Assembly: GCF_022346185.1 (NCBI RefSeq)
Contig: NZ_JAKRMS010000004.1
Location: 27,906 to 91,905 of the forward strand
Direction of reading: 5' to 3'
DNA: 64,000 nucleotides
Source of the DNA: Cellulomonas sp. ACRRI
GTDB taxonomy: Bacteria > Actinomycetota > Actinomycetes > Actinomycetales > Cellulomonadaceae
Part shown: piece after piece, positions 50,046 through 58,063 of the stretch
Layout of the letters: each line of letters starts with the position of its first letter
Numbering within the stretch: position 1 is the first letter of the stretch
Translations under genes and position numbers: made by a program
The notes under the pieces: model-generated
What the model was told of the DNA's origin: nothing
The model's input: the letters and a program-made list of their open reading frames with translations, nothing else
The model's database searches: none

Positions 50046-50921
50046 TCAGGGGAACTGCGCGCCGAGGTCCGCAATCGCCACCACGATCTCGTGCAGCTGG
50101 CTGATCGCGACCGGGATCGCTCCGAGCGCGACCACCACTGTCCAGAGCGCCTTCCATCCGGTTCGCCGCCCCTGGCTCGGCTCTTCGGTGGTGCGATGTC
50201 CAACGAAGTCGCCCTCGTACACGCGCCCGAGGAGTCGCGCGGACATCTCCTGAAACTCCGCCCAGCCCGCGTCATCAAGGGCGCGACGCTCCCGTGCGAC
50301 GACCTCCGCCATCGGCAGCTTCAGCCGGCTGAAGGCATCGGTCACGCGCTGGCTCGCGCGCGCGCGACTCGAACGGCGAAGATGCCGAGAGCCGCCCTGG
50401 GGAACCGGCTTGAGCGCTAGCGCGATCCCGACCGCGATGTCTGCTCCACGCAAGGGCGAGATCCGAACCAGCAGGTAGTCGTACAGGAACATGCACCCGA
50501 GGCCGACCCAGAGACCGCCAGCGATCGCTGCGAGCGTGATCATCGTGGCCGCCCAAACGAATGTCAGGCCGGTCGCGGTGAGGTGACGGCACGCGTACGT
50601 CAAGGCCAGCCCTGCGATGAAAGCAGTGACCGTCCACGGAATGGCCACCAAGGTCCGTTTGGTGCGCGTCCACCCGCGGCCGAGTCCTTCGGCAAGGCGA
50701 GCGGCGTCTGGTCGGTTGGACGCCGAGACCACCGCGAGGAACGTCAGGGGATGCAGCTCGGCGAGTTCGGTCGCGGACAGGCCGTGCTCACTCCAGCGCG
50801 CACGTCGCGCGTCTGAGCGCCAGGCGCGCGCTGTGATGTAGACACCCACCGTCATCGCGGACAGCAACGCGATCAGTTGCCCGGCGACGTAGCCGATCGC
50901 TCGCAGCAGCTCGACCGTCAT
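50046..50921 (-). CDS. membrane protein of unknown function
   Basis: 291 aa. Helices about 5-28, 92-111, 118-140 (GLTFVWAATMITLAAIAGGL) and a last one at about 256-276 before a short tail; between them lies a basic and acidic cytoplasmic region (about 175-250) with AEVVARERRALDDAGWAEF. No conserved motif that I recognise. It is followed on the left by gene-poor DNA. Function cannot be inferred. Confidence 0.6.
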   Translation of the reverse strand: MTVELLRAIGYVAGQLIALLSAMTVGVYITARAWRSDARRARWSEHGLSATELAELHPLTFLAVVSASNRPDAARLAEGLGRGWTRTKRTLVAIPWTVTAFIAGLALTYACRHLTATGLTFVWAATMITLAAIAGGLWVGLGCMFLYDYLLVRISPLRGADIAVGIALALKPVPQGGSRHLRRSSRARASQRVTDAFSRLKLPMAEVVARERRALDDAGWAEFQEMSARLLGRVYEGDFVGHRTTEEPSQGRRTGWKALWTVVVALGAIPVAISQLHEIVVAIADLGAQFP

Positions 50922-50998
50922 GCCCTAGCTCCACACCGAGCGATGCGCCGACCTGTGACTCCGAGCGGCACGCAGGCCCTCGAACGTATGCGGATTGC

Positions 50999-51328
50999 TC
51001 ATCTCTTCACCCGACCGCACGAGCGACAGATCGGGAAAGCGGGATCGGTGACGACTCCGCAGCGCGGACACCAGAAGACCCGATGTGTCGTGGTCTTCTG
51101 GTTGATGCGGAGCACAACGGCGACGACTGCGGAGACAAGCGACACCCATAGGATGAGCGCCCAGTTCCACGACCATTCACCGAGGGTGAACGCCGTCATC
51201 GCGAGTGGCGTGGCGAGCAGGAAGCCCAGGAGCAGGGCGCCGATCCAGCCGAAGCATCCCAGCGGGCTGTAGCGCAGTTCCGAGTGCCCGTGTCCGTACC
51301 AGGTGTCTTGGTGTCGTGTGGCCGTCAT
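50999..51328 (-). CDS. two-helix membrane protein with zinc-ribbon tail
   Basis: 109 aa. Two helices (about 28-48 and 54-73) followed by a C-terminal zinc ribbon, FWCPRCG and FPICRSCG (four Cys). Small proteins with zinc ribbons after helices are often of unknown role. It lies 78 bp upstream of the membrane gene at 50046, in the same orientation, and may be co-transcribed. Confidence 0.65.
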   Translation of the reverse strand: MTATRHQDTWYGHGHSELRYSPLGCFGWIGALLLGFLLATPLAMTAFTLGEWSWNWALILWVSLVSAVVAVVLRINQKTTTHRVFWCPRCGVVTDPAFPICRSCGRVKR

Positions 51329-51936
51329 GATCTGCTGGTGGTCTTGATCGGGCGTCCGTCAGCAACGCACGGCGTCGGGGGTGTCCACGCAATCCGACAC
51401 CGCGCTGGAGTCTGTCCCGAGGGTGTTCTTCGCTGCGGCAGGTGTGCTTGCTGGCAGCGGGAGCGCGGGAGGCGCGAGAGTGGGAACGAAACGCACACCA
51501 GCACCGTAGGCGGGGACTGCCGTCGACACGGAATCCGTCACCTGACCGGCGTAGACGCCGGTGGCGAGGCGAGCAATCACGTCGAGCGCGCCAGGCGCGA
51601 AGGTCCCCAAGGCGCGCGGGTCATGACCGCCGGCATGGGACGGGGCACAGATGGGCTACGCGGATCGATGAACAGGAGGTCGGCGCCGGCCTCTACTCCG
51701 CCCTTGAGGACCTGCCCGCTCTGCCCGTGAAACGAAGCAGCCCCAGTGAGTCCGTAGACATCTGGGGCCCGTTTCAGCGGCTCGCCTTGGCCAGGCCAAT
51801 GACCGATTCCGTTGCCTCAGTCGTCGGCAATACAGGTGCGACAGGACGCGACGCTACTTCTCACCCGCCTGCAGGCGTCGGAGCTGTATCTCGTCGTGGT
51901 GTCCGGCGCGACAACCCAGGCGATGCGTCGGCCGGC
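51329..51936 (+). other. gene-free stretch including repeat copy 1
   Basis: 608 bp before the IS3 element. It contains the 176-bp repeat (51526-51701). Between 51770 and 51936 a plus-strand frame (VRQDATLLLTRLQASELYLVV) runs into the IS inverted repeat and may be an interrupted gene remnant. No start codon supports it. Confidence 0.45.
51526..51701 (+). repeat. direct repeat alpha, copy 1
   Basis: 176 bp, about 92% alike by eye with 56858-57031 (starts ACACGGAATCCGTCACCTGA, ends CTCTACTCCGC). A 2-nt indel near 51600 and about a dozen changes differ. It is 5.33 kb from copy 2 and in the same orientation, flanking the IS, HNH, DUF1508 and ApeA-like genes. Confidence 0.8.
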
Positions 51937-51961
51937 GGGTCTGCTGCACGGATAGGTGACA
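51937..51961 (+). repeat. left terminal inverted repeat of the IS
   Basis: 25 bp, perfect complement of 53177-53201; begins GGGTCTGCTG. Preceded by GGC, the target duplication. Confidence 0.9.
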
Positions 51962-51996
51962 CCTGATCTGTGGTGCCGGGAGGCACCGCTGAGAGG

Positions 51997-52293
51997 ATGT
52001 CGAACGTGCCCAGACCCCATCCCAAGGAGTTCCGAGACGACGTCGTGGCTGTGGCCCGCCGCGGGGATGCTCCGATCAAGCAGATCGCGAGGGACTTTGG
52101 GATCTCCGAGTCCTGCCTGCGGAACTGGCTGCAGGCTGCCGACGTCGAGGACGGCAATCGCCCCGGGACCACTGCCAGCGAGTCGGCCGAGCTGCGCGAG
52201 GCCCGCAAGCGGGTCCGGTTGCTCGAGCAGGAGAACGAGGTCCTGCGTCGCGCTGCGGCCTACTTCGCCCAGGCGCATCTGCCGGGAAAATGA
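51997..52293 (+). CDS. IS3-family transposase OrfA
   Basis: 98 aa. Helix-turn-helix of the HTH_Tnp_1 type (HPKEFRDDVVAVARRGDAPI, IARDFGISESCLRNWL) followed by a leucine-zipper-like coiled coil (RLLEQENEVLRRAAAYF). It binds the IS ends. The ATG at 51997 has GAGAGG. The stop overlaps orfB by 4 bp with the usual geometry for coupling or frameshifting. Confidence 0.9.
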   Translation: MSNVPRPHPKEFRDDVVAVARRGDAPIKQIARDFGISESCLRNWLQAADVEDGNRPGTTASESAELREARKRVRLLEQENEVLRRAAAYFAQAHLPGK

Positions 52294-53169
52294 TCTACCC
52301 GCTCGTGCGTGAGCTCGCCGCTGACGGGGTTGCCGTCGCGGTGACGTGCCGGGTCCTGAAGCTCGCAAGACAGCCCTACTACCGGTGGTTAGCGGCCCCG
52401 TTCACCGACCACGACCTCGAGCAGGCGTGCTTGGCGAACGCGTCGTTCGACGCCCACCGCGACGACCCCGAGTTCGGCCACCGCCTGCTCGGTGACGAGG
52501 CCCGCGAGGCCGGCCACCGGGCGTGCGACCGGACGGTCTGGCGGATCTGCCGGGACAACGCCTGGTGGTCGGTGTTCGGCAAGAAGCGGGGCAAGAACGG
52601 CAAGCGGTCCGGCACGCCGGCCCACGACGACCTCGTGCGCCGCGACTTCACCGCCACCGGCCCGAACGAGTTGTGGCTGACCGACATCACCGAGCACCCC
52701 ACCGCCGAGGGCAAGCTCTACCTGTGCGCGATCAAGGACGTGTACTCGAACCGGATCGTGGGGTACTCGATCAGCGACCGGATTAAGTCCCGCCTCGCGG
52801 TCGACGCCCTGGCTTCCGCGGTCGCCCGCCGCGGCGGGCGACGTCGCCGGCTGCACGGTCCACTCCGACCGGGGCAGCCAGTTCCGGTCCCGGAAGTTCC
52901 TGGCCGAGCTGCGCCGCCATGACCTTCTCGGGTCGATGGGTCAGGTCGCCTCCGCCGGCGACAACGCCGCGATGGAATCGTTCTTCTCGCTGCTGCAGAA
53001 GAACGTCCTGGACCGGCGCAGGTGGGCCACCCGCCACGAGCTGCGCCTGGCGATCATCACCTGGATCGAACGGACCTACCACCGCCGCCGACGCCAGGTC
53101 CGCCTCGGACGCCTGACACCCATCGAGTACGAGACGATCATGACCACTCAGGTCGCACTCGCCGCCTGA
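52290..53169 (+). pseudogene. IS3-family transposase OrfB, frameshifted
   Basis: DDE integrase-like transposase. The first part ends with the catalytic Asp in WLTDITEH and AIKDVYSNRIVGYS. At about 52836-52840 one extra G in GGCGGGCGAC shifts the frame, so the first reading stops at 52922. After the shift the correct frame continues with HSDRGSQF (second Asp) and MESFFSLLQKNVLD (Glu). All three catalytic residues exist, in two frames. Confidence 0.88.
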
Positions 53170-53176
53170 GAACCGC

Positions 53177-53201
53177 TGTCACCTATCCGTGCAGCAGACC
53201 C
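53177..53201 (-). repeat. right terminal inverted repeat of the IS
   Basis: 25 bp, perfect complement of 51937-51961. Followed by GGC. Confidence 0.9.
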
Positions 53202-53215
53202 GGCCTGCCTGGCGG

Positions 53216-53947
53216 TCACTGAACGGGAGCATCGCTTTCGGGAGGAGAGGTTAGCGTCCGGAACTCATCGGTAGTCACGACGTGCACGATCGCGATGTCG
53301 CCTGTGAAGCCCGGTGCGATCTCGCCCCGGCGGCGCCCGCCCAGGACTGTTAAGTCGGCGGAGGCCAGAGCGTCGAGTTCGGCCTGTATCGCCCGCTTGG
53401 CGTCCCGGACCGCTCGTAGCCCGCCGGCGGTGATGTCCTCGCTGATCTCGCCGCAGTCGACGAACACCTGCAGCGCGTCATCGACGAGATCGGCGACGTC
53501 GTCGGGCAGACTCCCCGGGGCGCCTGTCTGGTATGCGTGCGCTCCTGACATTACGTTCCACACAGCGTCACCCGATCGCAGCGGCACGACGCGTGTCGCT
53601 TCTGCGTGGGCAGGAGTCTTCGGCCGTAGGCGATCCCTCACCCATGTCTCATGTTCCCGTTTCAAGGCGCGCAGCCGCTCGACGGTGTATCGCTCCGGCT
53701 GGGCGTCCACCTGGACGTGGTCGTTCGCGCACAGCAGGACGAGGTTCGCGTAACCATCGCGGACGTCGACAGGAACTGGCTCGTAGCGAGGGCCACCTGG
53801 GTTGCGGGCGGTGATGTGCGCTTCCTGTCCGATGAGCGCGCCAGGCTCGGAGCCCTGGTCGTCGCGGACGAGCTCGAGCCGACACAGCGCACATCGGTTC
53901 CCTGAGCGTGCCCATAGGCGCTTGCGTGTCTCGCTGGAGATGCTCAC
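53216..53947 (-). CDS. HNH endonuclease
   Basis: 243 aa. The N-terminal zinc-finger HNH domain has RCALC, IGQEAHITAR (the first His), and ANLVLLCANDHVQVD (second Cys and the final His). The C-terminal 100 residues contain an unknown helical part (ADLVDDALQVFVDCGEISED) and a beta strand end. Stand-alone HNH nucleases of this plan occur in defence and mobile regions. It ends 15 bp from the IS right end. Target DNA unknown. Confidence 0.8.
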   Translation of the reverse strand: MSISSETRKRLWARSGNRCALCRLELVRDDQGSEPGALIGQEAHITARNPGGPRYEPVPVDVRDGYANLVLLCANDHVQVDAQPERYTVERLRALKREHETWVRDRLRPKTPAHAEATRVVPLRSGDAVWNVMSGAHAYQTGAPGSLPDDVADLVDDALQVFVDCGEISEDITAGGLRAVRDAKRAIQAELDALASADLTVLGGRRRGEIAPGFTGDIAIVHVVTTDEFRTLTSPPESDAPVQ

Positions 53948-53998
53948 CTGTGCAGTCTGCCGAGTTCGCAGGCCCTCGGAGTCTGAACTGAAGCGCTG

Positions 53999-54442
53999 CT
54001 AGCGGAGCAACCGAAGTGCTGGCTCGATCGACTCGCTCAGGGCACGGAGTTCGGTCGCATACGCATCGCCGCTGTCACCCGCGAATCGCAGCACGGCCCG
54101 AGCCCGCTCGATCGCTCCCTTGGCTCGCTCGACCGCCACATCCGCTGAGACGTCGGACGTCGAGTCCAGCTCGTCGGCAGCGCGACCAAACGCTCGCACG
54201 TCATGCCGTGACCGCTCCGCGAGCCGTTCGAAGTGCTCCACGGTGGCCTTCGCTTGCTTGTACTCCTTGTCGGCTATGCGCCGGCACGTCTCGGAGCAGT
54301 AGTCGCGTCGCCGCCCCCGCCCGGCGCTCTGACGAAACTCCGTGCGGCACTTGGGGCGCGCGCAGTAGTCGACGAGGTCAGTCCCCGTCTCGTCTGCGTG
54401 TGTGGCGGTGACGGTGTGCAACGGTTCGGTGGCCTGGCTCAT
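53999..54442 (-). CDS. zinc-finger and coiled-coil protein of unknown function
   Basis: 147 aa. N-terminal CxxxxC...CxxxC finger (YCARPKC, YCSETC) in a basic segment RQSAGRGRRRD, then a long charged helix (about 55-147, KEYKQAKATVEHFERLAERS and later). The finger recalls CGNR and other small treble-clef motifs that bind nucleic acid. It is upstream of the HNH gene on the same strand, 51 bp apart, and may form a unit with it. Function unknown. Confidence 0.6.
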   Translation of the reverse strand: MSQATEPLHTVTATHADETGTDLVDYCARPKCRTEFRQSAGRGRRRDYCSETCRRIADKEYKQAKATVEHFERLAERSRHDVRAFGRAADELDSTSDVSADVAVERAKGAIERARAVLRFAGDSGDAYATELRALSESIEPALRLLR

Positions 54443-54791
54443 GTCTCTGCCTCGTAGGTCGCGCGTATTCGGAGTTCGACGCGTACGTCGACGCAGTTCA
54501 GAGGACTGGCTTTCCCTTGCAGTGACCCATCGCGGCGTGCGTAGGTCGCGCGAAACACCTTACGGTGTCCAGTCTTTGACGCGCGTGATTCGCGTGCATC
54601 GGCGTGTCGCGCTCGGGCAGCAGCCGACACGTGCTGACATGAGCACGGGACCAACCGGCCCCACCAACGACGAACGCCCGGCTGGCAGGCCGGGCGTTCG
54701 AGGCACACGAGGTCGTCGTGCGGTGGTGATACTCCGGCATGACAACACCTCGATGTGCCGTGCGCAAGCAGGCACGAGGGAGGTGATCGAG
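54443..54791 (+). other. intergenic region with hairpin
   Basis: 349 bp. It holds a strong hairpin (54671-54700) and the promoter side of the genes on both sides. Nothing else is recognisable. Confidence 0.45.
54671..54700. terminator. hairpin, perfect 12-bp stem
   Basis: CGAACGCCCGGC and its complement with a 6-nt loop. No gene ends next to it; it may insulate the small gene at 54792 or be a relic terminator. Confidence 0.55.
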
Positions 54792-54929
54792 ATGGCCAAC
54801 AACACCCGACAGACCGGGACGAAGGCCGCCAGCGCCGCAAGCAAGGTCCTGGCGAACCCGAAGTCGACTAAGGCGGAGAAGTCCGCTGCGGCGTCCGCCC
54901 TGTCGCAGACCCCCAAGCGGGGTCGGTGA
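54792..54929 (+). CDS. 45-aa Ala/Ser/Lys-rich protein
   Basis: 45 aa: MANNTRQTGTKAASAASKVL, then NPKSTKAEKSAAASALSQT. A GGGAGGTGATC site lies 7 bp before the ATG. Small proteins of this kind often accompany DUF1508/DUF2188-type genes. Low complexity, basic, probably disordered; function unknown. Confidence 0.65.
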   Translation: MANNTRQTGTKAASAASKVLANPKSTKAEKSAAASALSQTPKRGR

Positions 54930-55002
54930 CCTGCCGCTGAGCCGGCGCCTTGACGTGACGTCGGCTCAGCGGTCAACCATCACGATGTCGGAAGGAAGAC
55001 CA

Positions 55003-55317
55003 ATGAGGTTCAGCGTGGGGAAGAACACCGCCGGGAAGGACTCCTGGTGGCTGTACGCCAACAACAACGAGCAGGTCGCGTGGGCTGGTGAGACGTTCGC
55101 GTCCTCTGCGAACGCGCACCGTGCCGCAGCCAGCTTCAAGGCCGGAGCCGCCACCGCGCGGTACGACGTGTATCAGGACGCCGGCGGCAACTGGCGGTGG
55201 CGGGCATGGCGCTCCTCAGACAAGGTCGCCTCGTCCGGCGAGTCGTTCTCCAGCAGGTCCGCCGCTCAGCGCGCCGCTGACAACGTCCGCGACAACGCCG
55301 GGTCCGCCACTCTCTAG
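55003..55317 (+). CDS. DUF1508 (YegP-like) protein
   Basis: 104 aa with two tandem DUF1508-like repeats: GKDSWWLYANNNEQVAWAGE and GGNWRWRAWRSSDKVASSGE, each followed by SS..A..A.. helices (AHRAAASFK, AAQRAADNVR). The family forms a beta-alpha fold of unknown role, commonly found in mobile regions. GGAAGGAAG precedes the ATG. A hairpin follows. Confidence 0.85.
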   Translation: MRFSVGKNTAGKDSWWLYANNNEQVAWAGETFASSANAHRAAASFKAGAATARYDVYQDAGGNWRWRAWRSSDKVASSGESFSSRSAAQRAADNVRDNAGSATL

Positions 55318-55324
55318 GAGGCAC

Positions 55325-55365
55325 GCGTGCGCTCGCCTCGCCGGACCGTTCGGGCGAGCGCACGC
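55325..55365 (+). terminator. hairpin after the DUF1508 gene
   Basis: Perfect 13-bp stem, GCGTGCGCTCGCC and its complement, with a 15-nt loop, 7 bp past the stop. Confidence 0.75.
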
Positions 55366-55423
55366 GGGCTGATCCGGCTGTCACATGCGGCAGCCGCAGT
55401 CTGTGGAGACTCGGGGAGGCAAC

Positions 55424-56749
55424 ATGGTCGAGCGCAACGTGCTGGACGACGGTGAGACCCGTATAGGTCACGTGTTCGACGGGCGGCCGGAGACGCCGGA
55501 AGCTCTCGGACAACTTGGGCGCCGCGGTGACGCAGTGACGTTGTCAGTCTTCTGGGAGTCGCCGCTCTCGGCCCCAGCGCGGTGGTTCATGCACGGTATC
55601 CAGATCCAGGACGACCCCGGACGCACCAAGTTCGACTACACCGTTCCGCGGCTGCTGTCGTTCCGAGACGAGCGCGGGTCGGTGAACTTGATCGGCTGCC
55701 GAGCGGTGGGGATGAACGGCCAGCTCGGAGGCCCCGGGCGCGGACGGGTGACAGCCCGTTACGTCGTGATGGAGCGCGTCCCGACGGAAGCGACGTACGA
55801 GACGATCCAGGGACTGCGCACTACCGTGTCCGGCCTGCGCGAGTGGCTCGGCGTGGAGAGCATCCGGACTGCGGAGAAGACGCGTGACGCGGCTGGCCGC
55901 ATGGAGACGATCGCGTTCAAGCTCGATTCGCCGGCGACGATGGTGGTGCCGGGTGTCGACGGTCTGACCCTCGTTCCCCGTTGGACAACCGCGCAGCCCG
56001 ACCCGGACGTGGTGGAGATGCGTGAGCACCTTCACGTCGAGACCTGGCATGACGAAGCACGTCCCTGGAGCGTGCATCTCTCCGTCCATCGTGGTCTGCG
56101 TGACCTGCTGGCGGTTTCCCGATGGAGACGTGAGGAGCTCACACGAGCATCCGCCAGGGCAGACTCCGACCGAACCGCCGAAGACCGGACGTGGTCACCG
56201 ACCCTTATCGAGGGCGTCCTGAACGACGCGCCGTCTCCTACTCGACAGGGGCACCTGGTTCAGTTCGCTGACGTCGGAGTCGATGGCGTCAGGGACTGGC
56301 TCCGTCTCCGCGAGGACTACCAGCGAGCCGTAGACCCGCTCATCTCGTGCCTGTACAACGCGGACGCCGCGATCGAGAGCAAGGTGTCCCAGGCCGGCAT
56401 CGGACTCGAAGCGCTCGGGTTCCTCCTCGCGCACAAGATCGACGGCAAGTCTGAGAAGCAAGCAGACAAGCTGAACTACGTCCAGAGGTTCGAGCGGATC
56501 GCGAAGCCCATGGCGGATGTCCTGCCGTTCGCACCGGATGTGTGGGCGACGGAATTCGCCGGTGCGTACAACTCCGTGAAGCACGCCAACCGGGCCCTGC
56601 CTGACTCGGTGCACCTCGCCAACAGGTGGAGAGAAGCCGTTCTCGTGTTCCGTGCCTGGGTCGCGCTCGAACTCGGCGTCGACCGCAACCTCCTGCGCGA
56701 TCGCATCAGCATCGACCCAATGGCCGGTGAGTACGTCCCCATCGACTAG
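55424..56749 (+). CDS. ApeA-like HEPN-domain protein (candidate anti-phage)
   Basis: 441 aa. An N-terminal beta-rich domain (about 15-280) followed by a helical C-terminal domain (about 300-430) containing the HEPN-type segment EFAGAYNSVKHANRALPD. The plan, beta domain then HEPN, matches ApeA, an abortive-infection type RNase. The His of KHANR would be part of the catalytic pair; the matching Arg is uncertain here (HEPN R-x4-6-H is not seen exactly). A GGGGAGG site supports the ATG at 55424. It is a single gene with its own promoter side. Confidence 0.7.
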   Translation: MVERNVLDDGETRIGHVFDGRPETPEALGQLGRRGDAVTLSVFWESPLSAPARWFMHGIQIQDDPGRTKFDYTVPRLLSFRDERGSVNLIGCRAVGMNGQLGGPGRGRVTARYVVMERVPTEATYETIQGLRTTVSGLREWLGVESIRTAEKTRDAAGRMETIAFKLDSPATMVVPGVDGLTLVPRWTTAQPDPDVVEMREHLHVETWHDEARPWSVHLSVHRGLRDLLAVSRWRREELTRASARADSDRTAEDRTWSPTLIEGVLNDAPSPTRQGHLVQFADVGVDGVRDWLRLREDYQRAVDPLISCLYNADAAIESKVSQAGIGLEALGFLLAHKIDGKSEKQADKLNYVQRFERIAKPMADVLPFAPDVWATEFAGAYNSVKHANRALPDSVHLANRWREAVLVFRAWVALELGVDRNLLRDRISIDPMAGEYVPID

Positions 56750-56775
56750 CGCTCGAACTCCGGCGCAGGCTTCCC

Positions 56776-56860
56776 GCCTGTACGCAACACCTTCCTCGGC
56801 CTGTACATGGAACGTGACCAGGGAGGACGTACCACCTGGTCGGAGAGTTAGCCGGAACAC
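56776..56860 (+). repeat. direct repeat beta, copy 1
   Basis: 85 bp, about 85% alike by eye with 59182-59264. Includes GGTCGGAGAGTTAGCCG-like end at 56850. It abuts repeat alpha copy 2. Orientation the same in both. Confidence 0.75.
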
Positions 56861-57031
56861 GGAATCCGTCACCTGACCGGCGTAGACGACGGTGGCGAGG
56901 CAAGCAATCACATCGAGCGCGCCAGGCGCGGGTCCCCAAGGCGCGCAAGTCATGACCGCTGGCATCGCACGGGGGCGCAGATGGGCTGCGCGGGTCGATG
57001 GACAGGAGGTCGGCGCCAGCCTCTACTCCGC
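56858..57031 (+). repeat. direct repeat alpha, copy 2
   Basis: 174 bp, counterpart of 51526-51701. It directly follows repeat beta copy 1. Confidence 0.8.
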
Positions 57032-57532
57032 TTCCTTGCAGACCACGTCGGTGGTTCTGGACCGAGCGAGAGCTCGGCTCGCTCCTGCACAAGCCGATGC
57101 TCTCCCAGTCCTTCACGACGTCACCTTCGACCAGGTCGCCGAGCGCAGCGGAATCCTGCCCGACCTCGCGGCTTCGAGACCGCGCGAGACAGCATCGAAG
57201 TGATCGCGGAGAGGATCGCGGCTGCGATCGTGCCGACTGACCTCGGCGCGGCCGGTTGGCACAGCGCCACCCGCCCTGTCTGAACTCGGGATGAGTACCG
57301 CCCAGCCGGGGCGCGTGACCAGGCCGGCGGCTGTGATGTGACGCGCATCACAACAGTTCGGTCGGGAAACGCGTGTCGAGTCCGTGGTCGGCGGAGCAGT
57401 ATGAACGAGTTCCGATGGTCGCTCGTTCCAACAGCGCAAGCGATGCTCGGGCCTCGGTATGGAGCGCGCCACGACTCTCGTCGAGGCTCCTTCTTGGTAT
57501 CGAACAAGAAGAAACAAAGCATGGGGGACCGC
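57032..57532 (+). other. gene-free stretch upstream of a membrane protein gene
   Basis: 501 bp. Short frames on both strands without family match or good start. A palindromic GTGATGTGACGCGCATCAC-like repeat lies near 57335-57352. I see nothing else I can name. Confidence 0.4.
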
Positions 57533-57934
57533 ATGAACGCGTCAGTGTCGAACCCGCTCGGGAATCAAGACGAGCGCATATCCCCGTATGTCAACGGGAT
57601 CGCCTCCCTGGTCCTGGCGGCCACGGCAGCAGTGGCGATCGCGCTGACGGTCTTGAGCTCCGACTCGTCTGGCGCCATCTGGTGGATCCTGATTCTCGGT
57701 GTGGGGCAGGCCCTGGTGTTCTGGCTCGCCGTGAGCCTGCCGATGTCGTATCGCATCGCAGCCTCTGTCGCGCTGCTCTGCGCGTTCATGGCCGCGTACG
57801 TGCCTGGCCTGCTCCAAGCGACGCCGCTTGGCGCTGGGCCTGCTGTAGTCCTGGCCGTGGTCGGCTCGATTCCCATGTGGTGCGTCGCCGCCGTGCGGCT
57901 GGTCAACGCCAAGCGCGACATCGCCAACACCTAA
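57533..57934 (+). CDS. four-helix membrane protein of unknown function
   Basis: 133 aa. Polar N-terminus, then four helices (about 21-42, 48-67, 71-90 and 97-120). GGGGG at 57523-57527 favours the ATG at 57533 over 57521. No family recognised. A hairpin follows, so it is a single-gene unit. Confidence 0.6.
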   Translation: MNASVSNPLGNQDERISPYVNGIASLVLAATAAVAIALTVLSSDSSGAIWWILILGVGQALVFWLAVSLPMSYRIAASVALLCAFMAAYVPGLLQATPLGAGPAVVLAVVGSIPMWCVAAVRLVNAKRDIANT

Positions 57935-57958
57935 GAGGCGCGTAACCCAGGTCAAGAT

Positions 57959-57979
57959 CGGATCGCTCCGAGCGATCCG
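57959..57979 (+). terminator. hairpin after the membrane gene
   Basis: CGGATCGCT-CCG-AGCGATCCG, a perfect 9-bp stem with a 3-nt loop. Confidence 0.65.
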
Positions 57980-58014
57980 TGTGCTTCGTCGTGCCCAAGA
58001 GTGCTGCCTAGAAA

Positions 58015-58038
58015 CTTATCGGCAAGTCCGCCGATAAG
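58015..58038. promoter_or_regulatory. inverted repeat upstream of the secreted protein gene
   Basis: CTTATCGGC-AAGTCC-GCCGATAAG is a perfect 9-bp repeat with a 6-nt spacer, 25 bp before the start at 58064. It could be an operator or a leader hairpin. Confidence 0.5.
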
Positions 58039-58063
58039 AACCACAATAGGAGGCGTTAAAGAG

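Larger units (their letters stand above)
51937..53201 (+). mobile_element. IS3-family insertion sequence (inactive)
   Basis: 1265 bp bounded by perfect 25-bp terminal inverted repeats (51937-51961 and 53177-53201; outer end GGGTCTGCTGCACGG) and a 3-bp direct repeat GGC on each side. It contains an IS3-type orfA/orfB pair overlapping by 4 bp. orfB is frameshifted, so the element is not self-mobile. Confidence 0.9.

Noticed and set aside
57113..57534. Minus-strand frames upstream of the gene at 57533
   Set aside because: No recognisable domain and no start signal; composition like other shadows.
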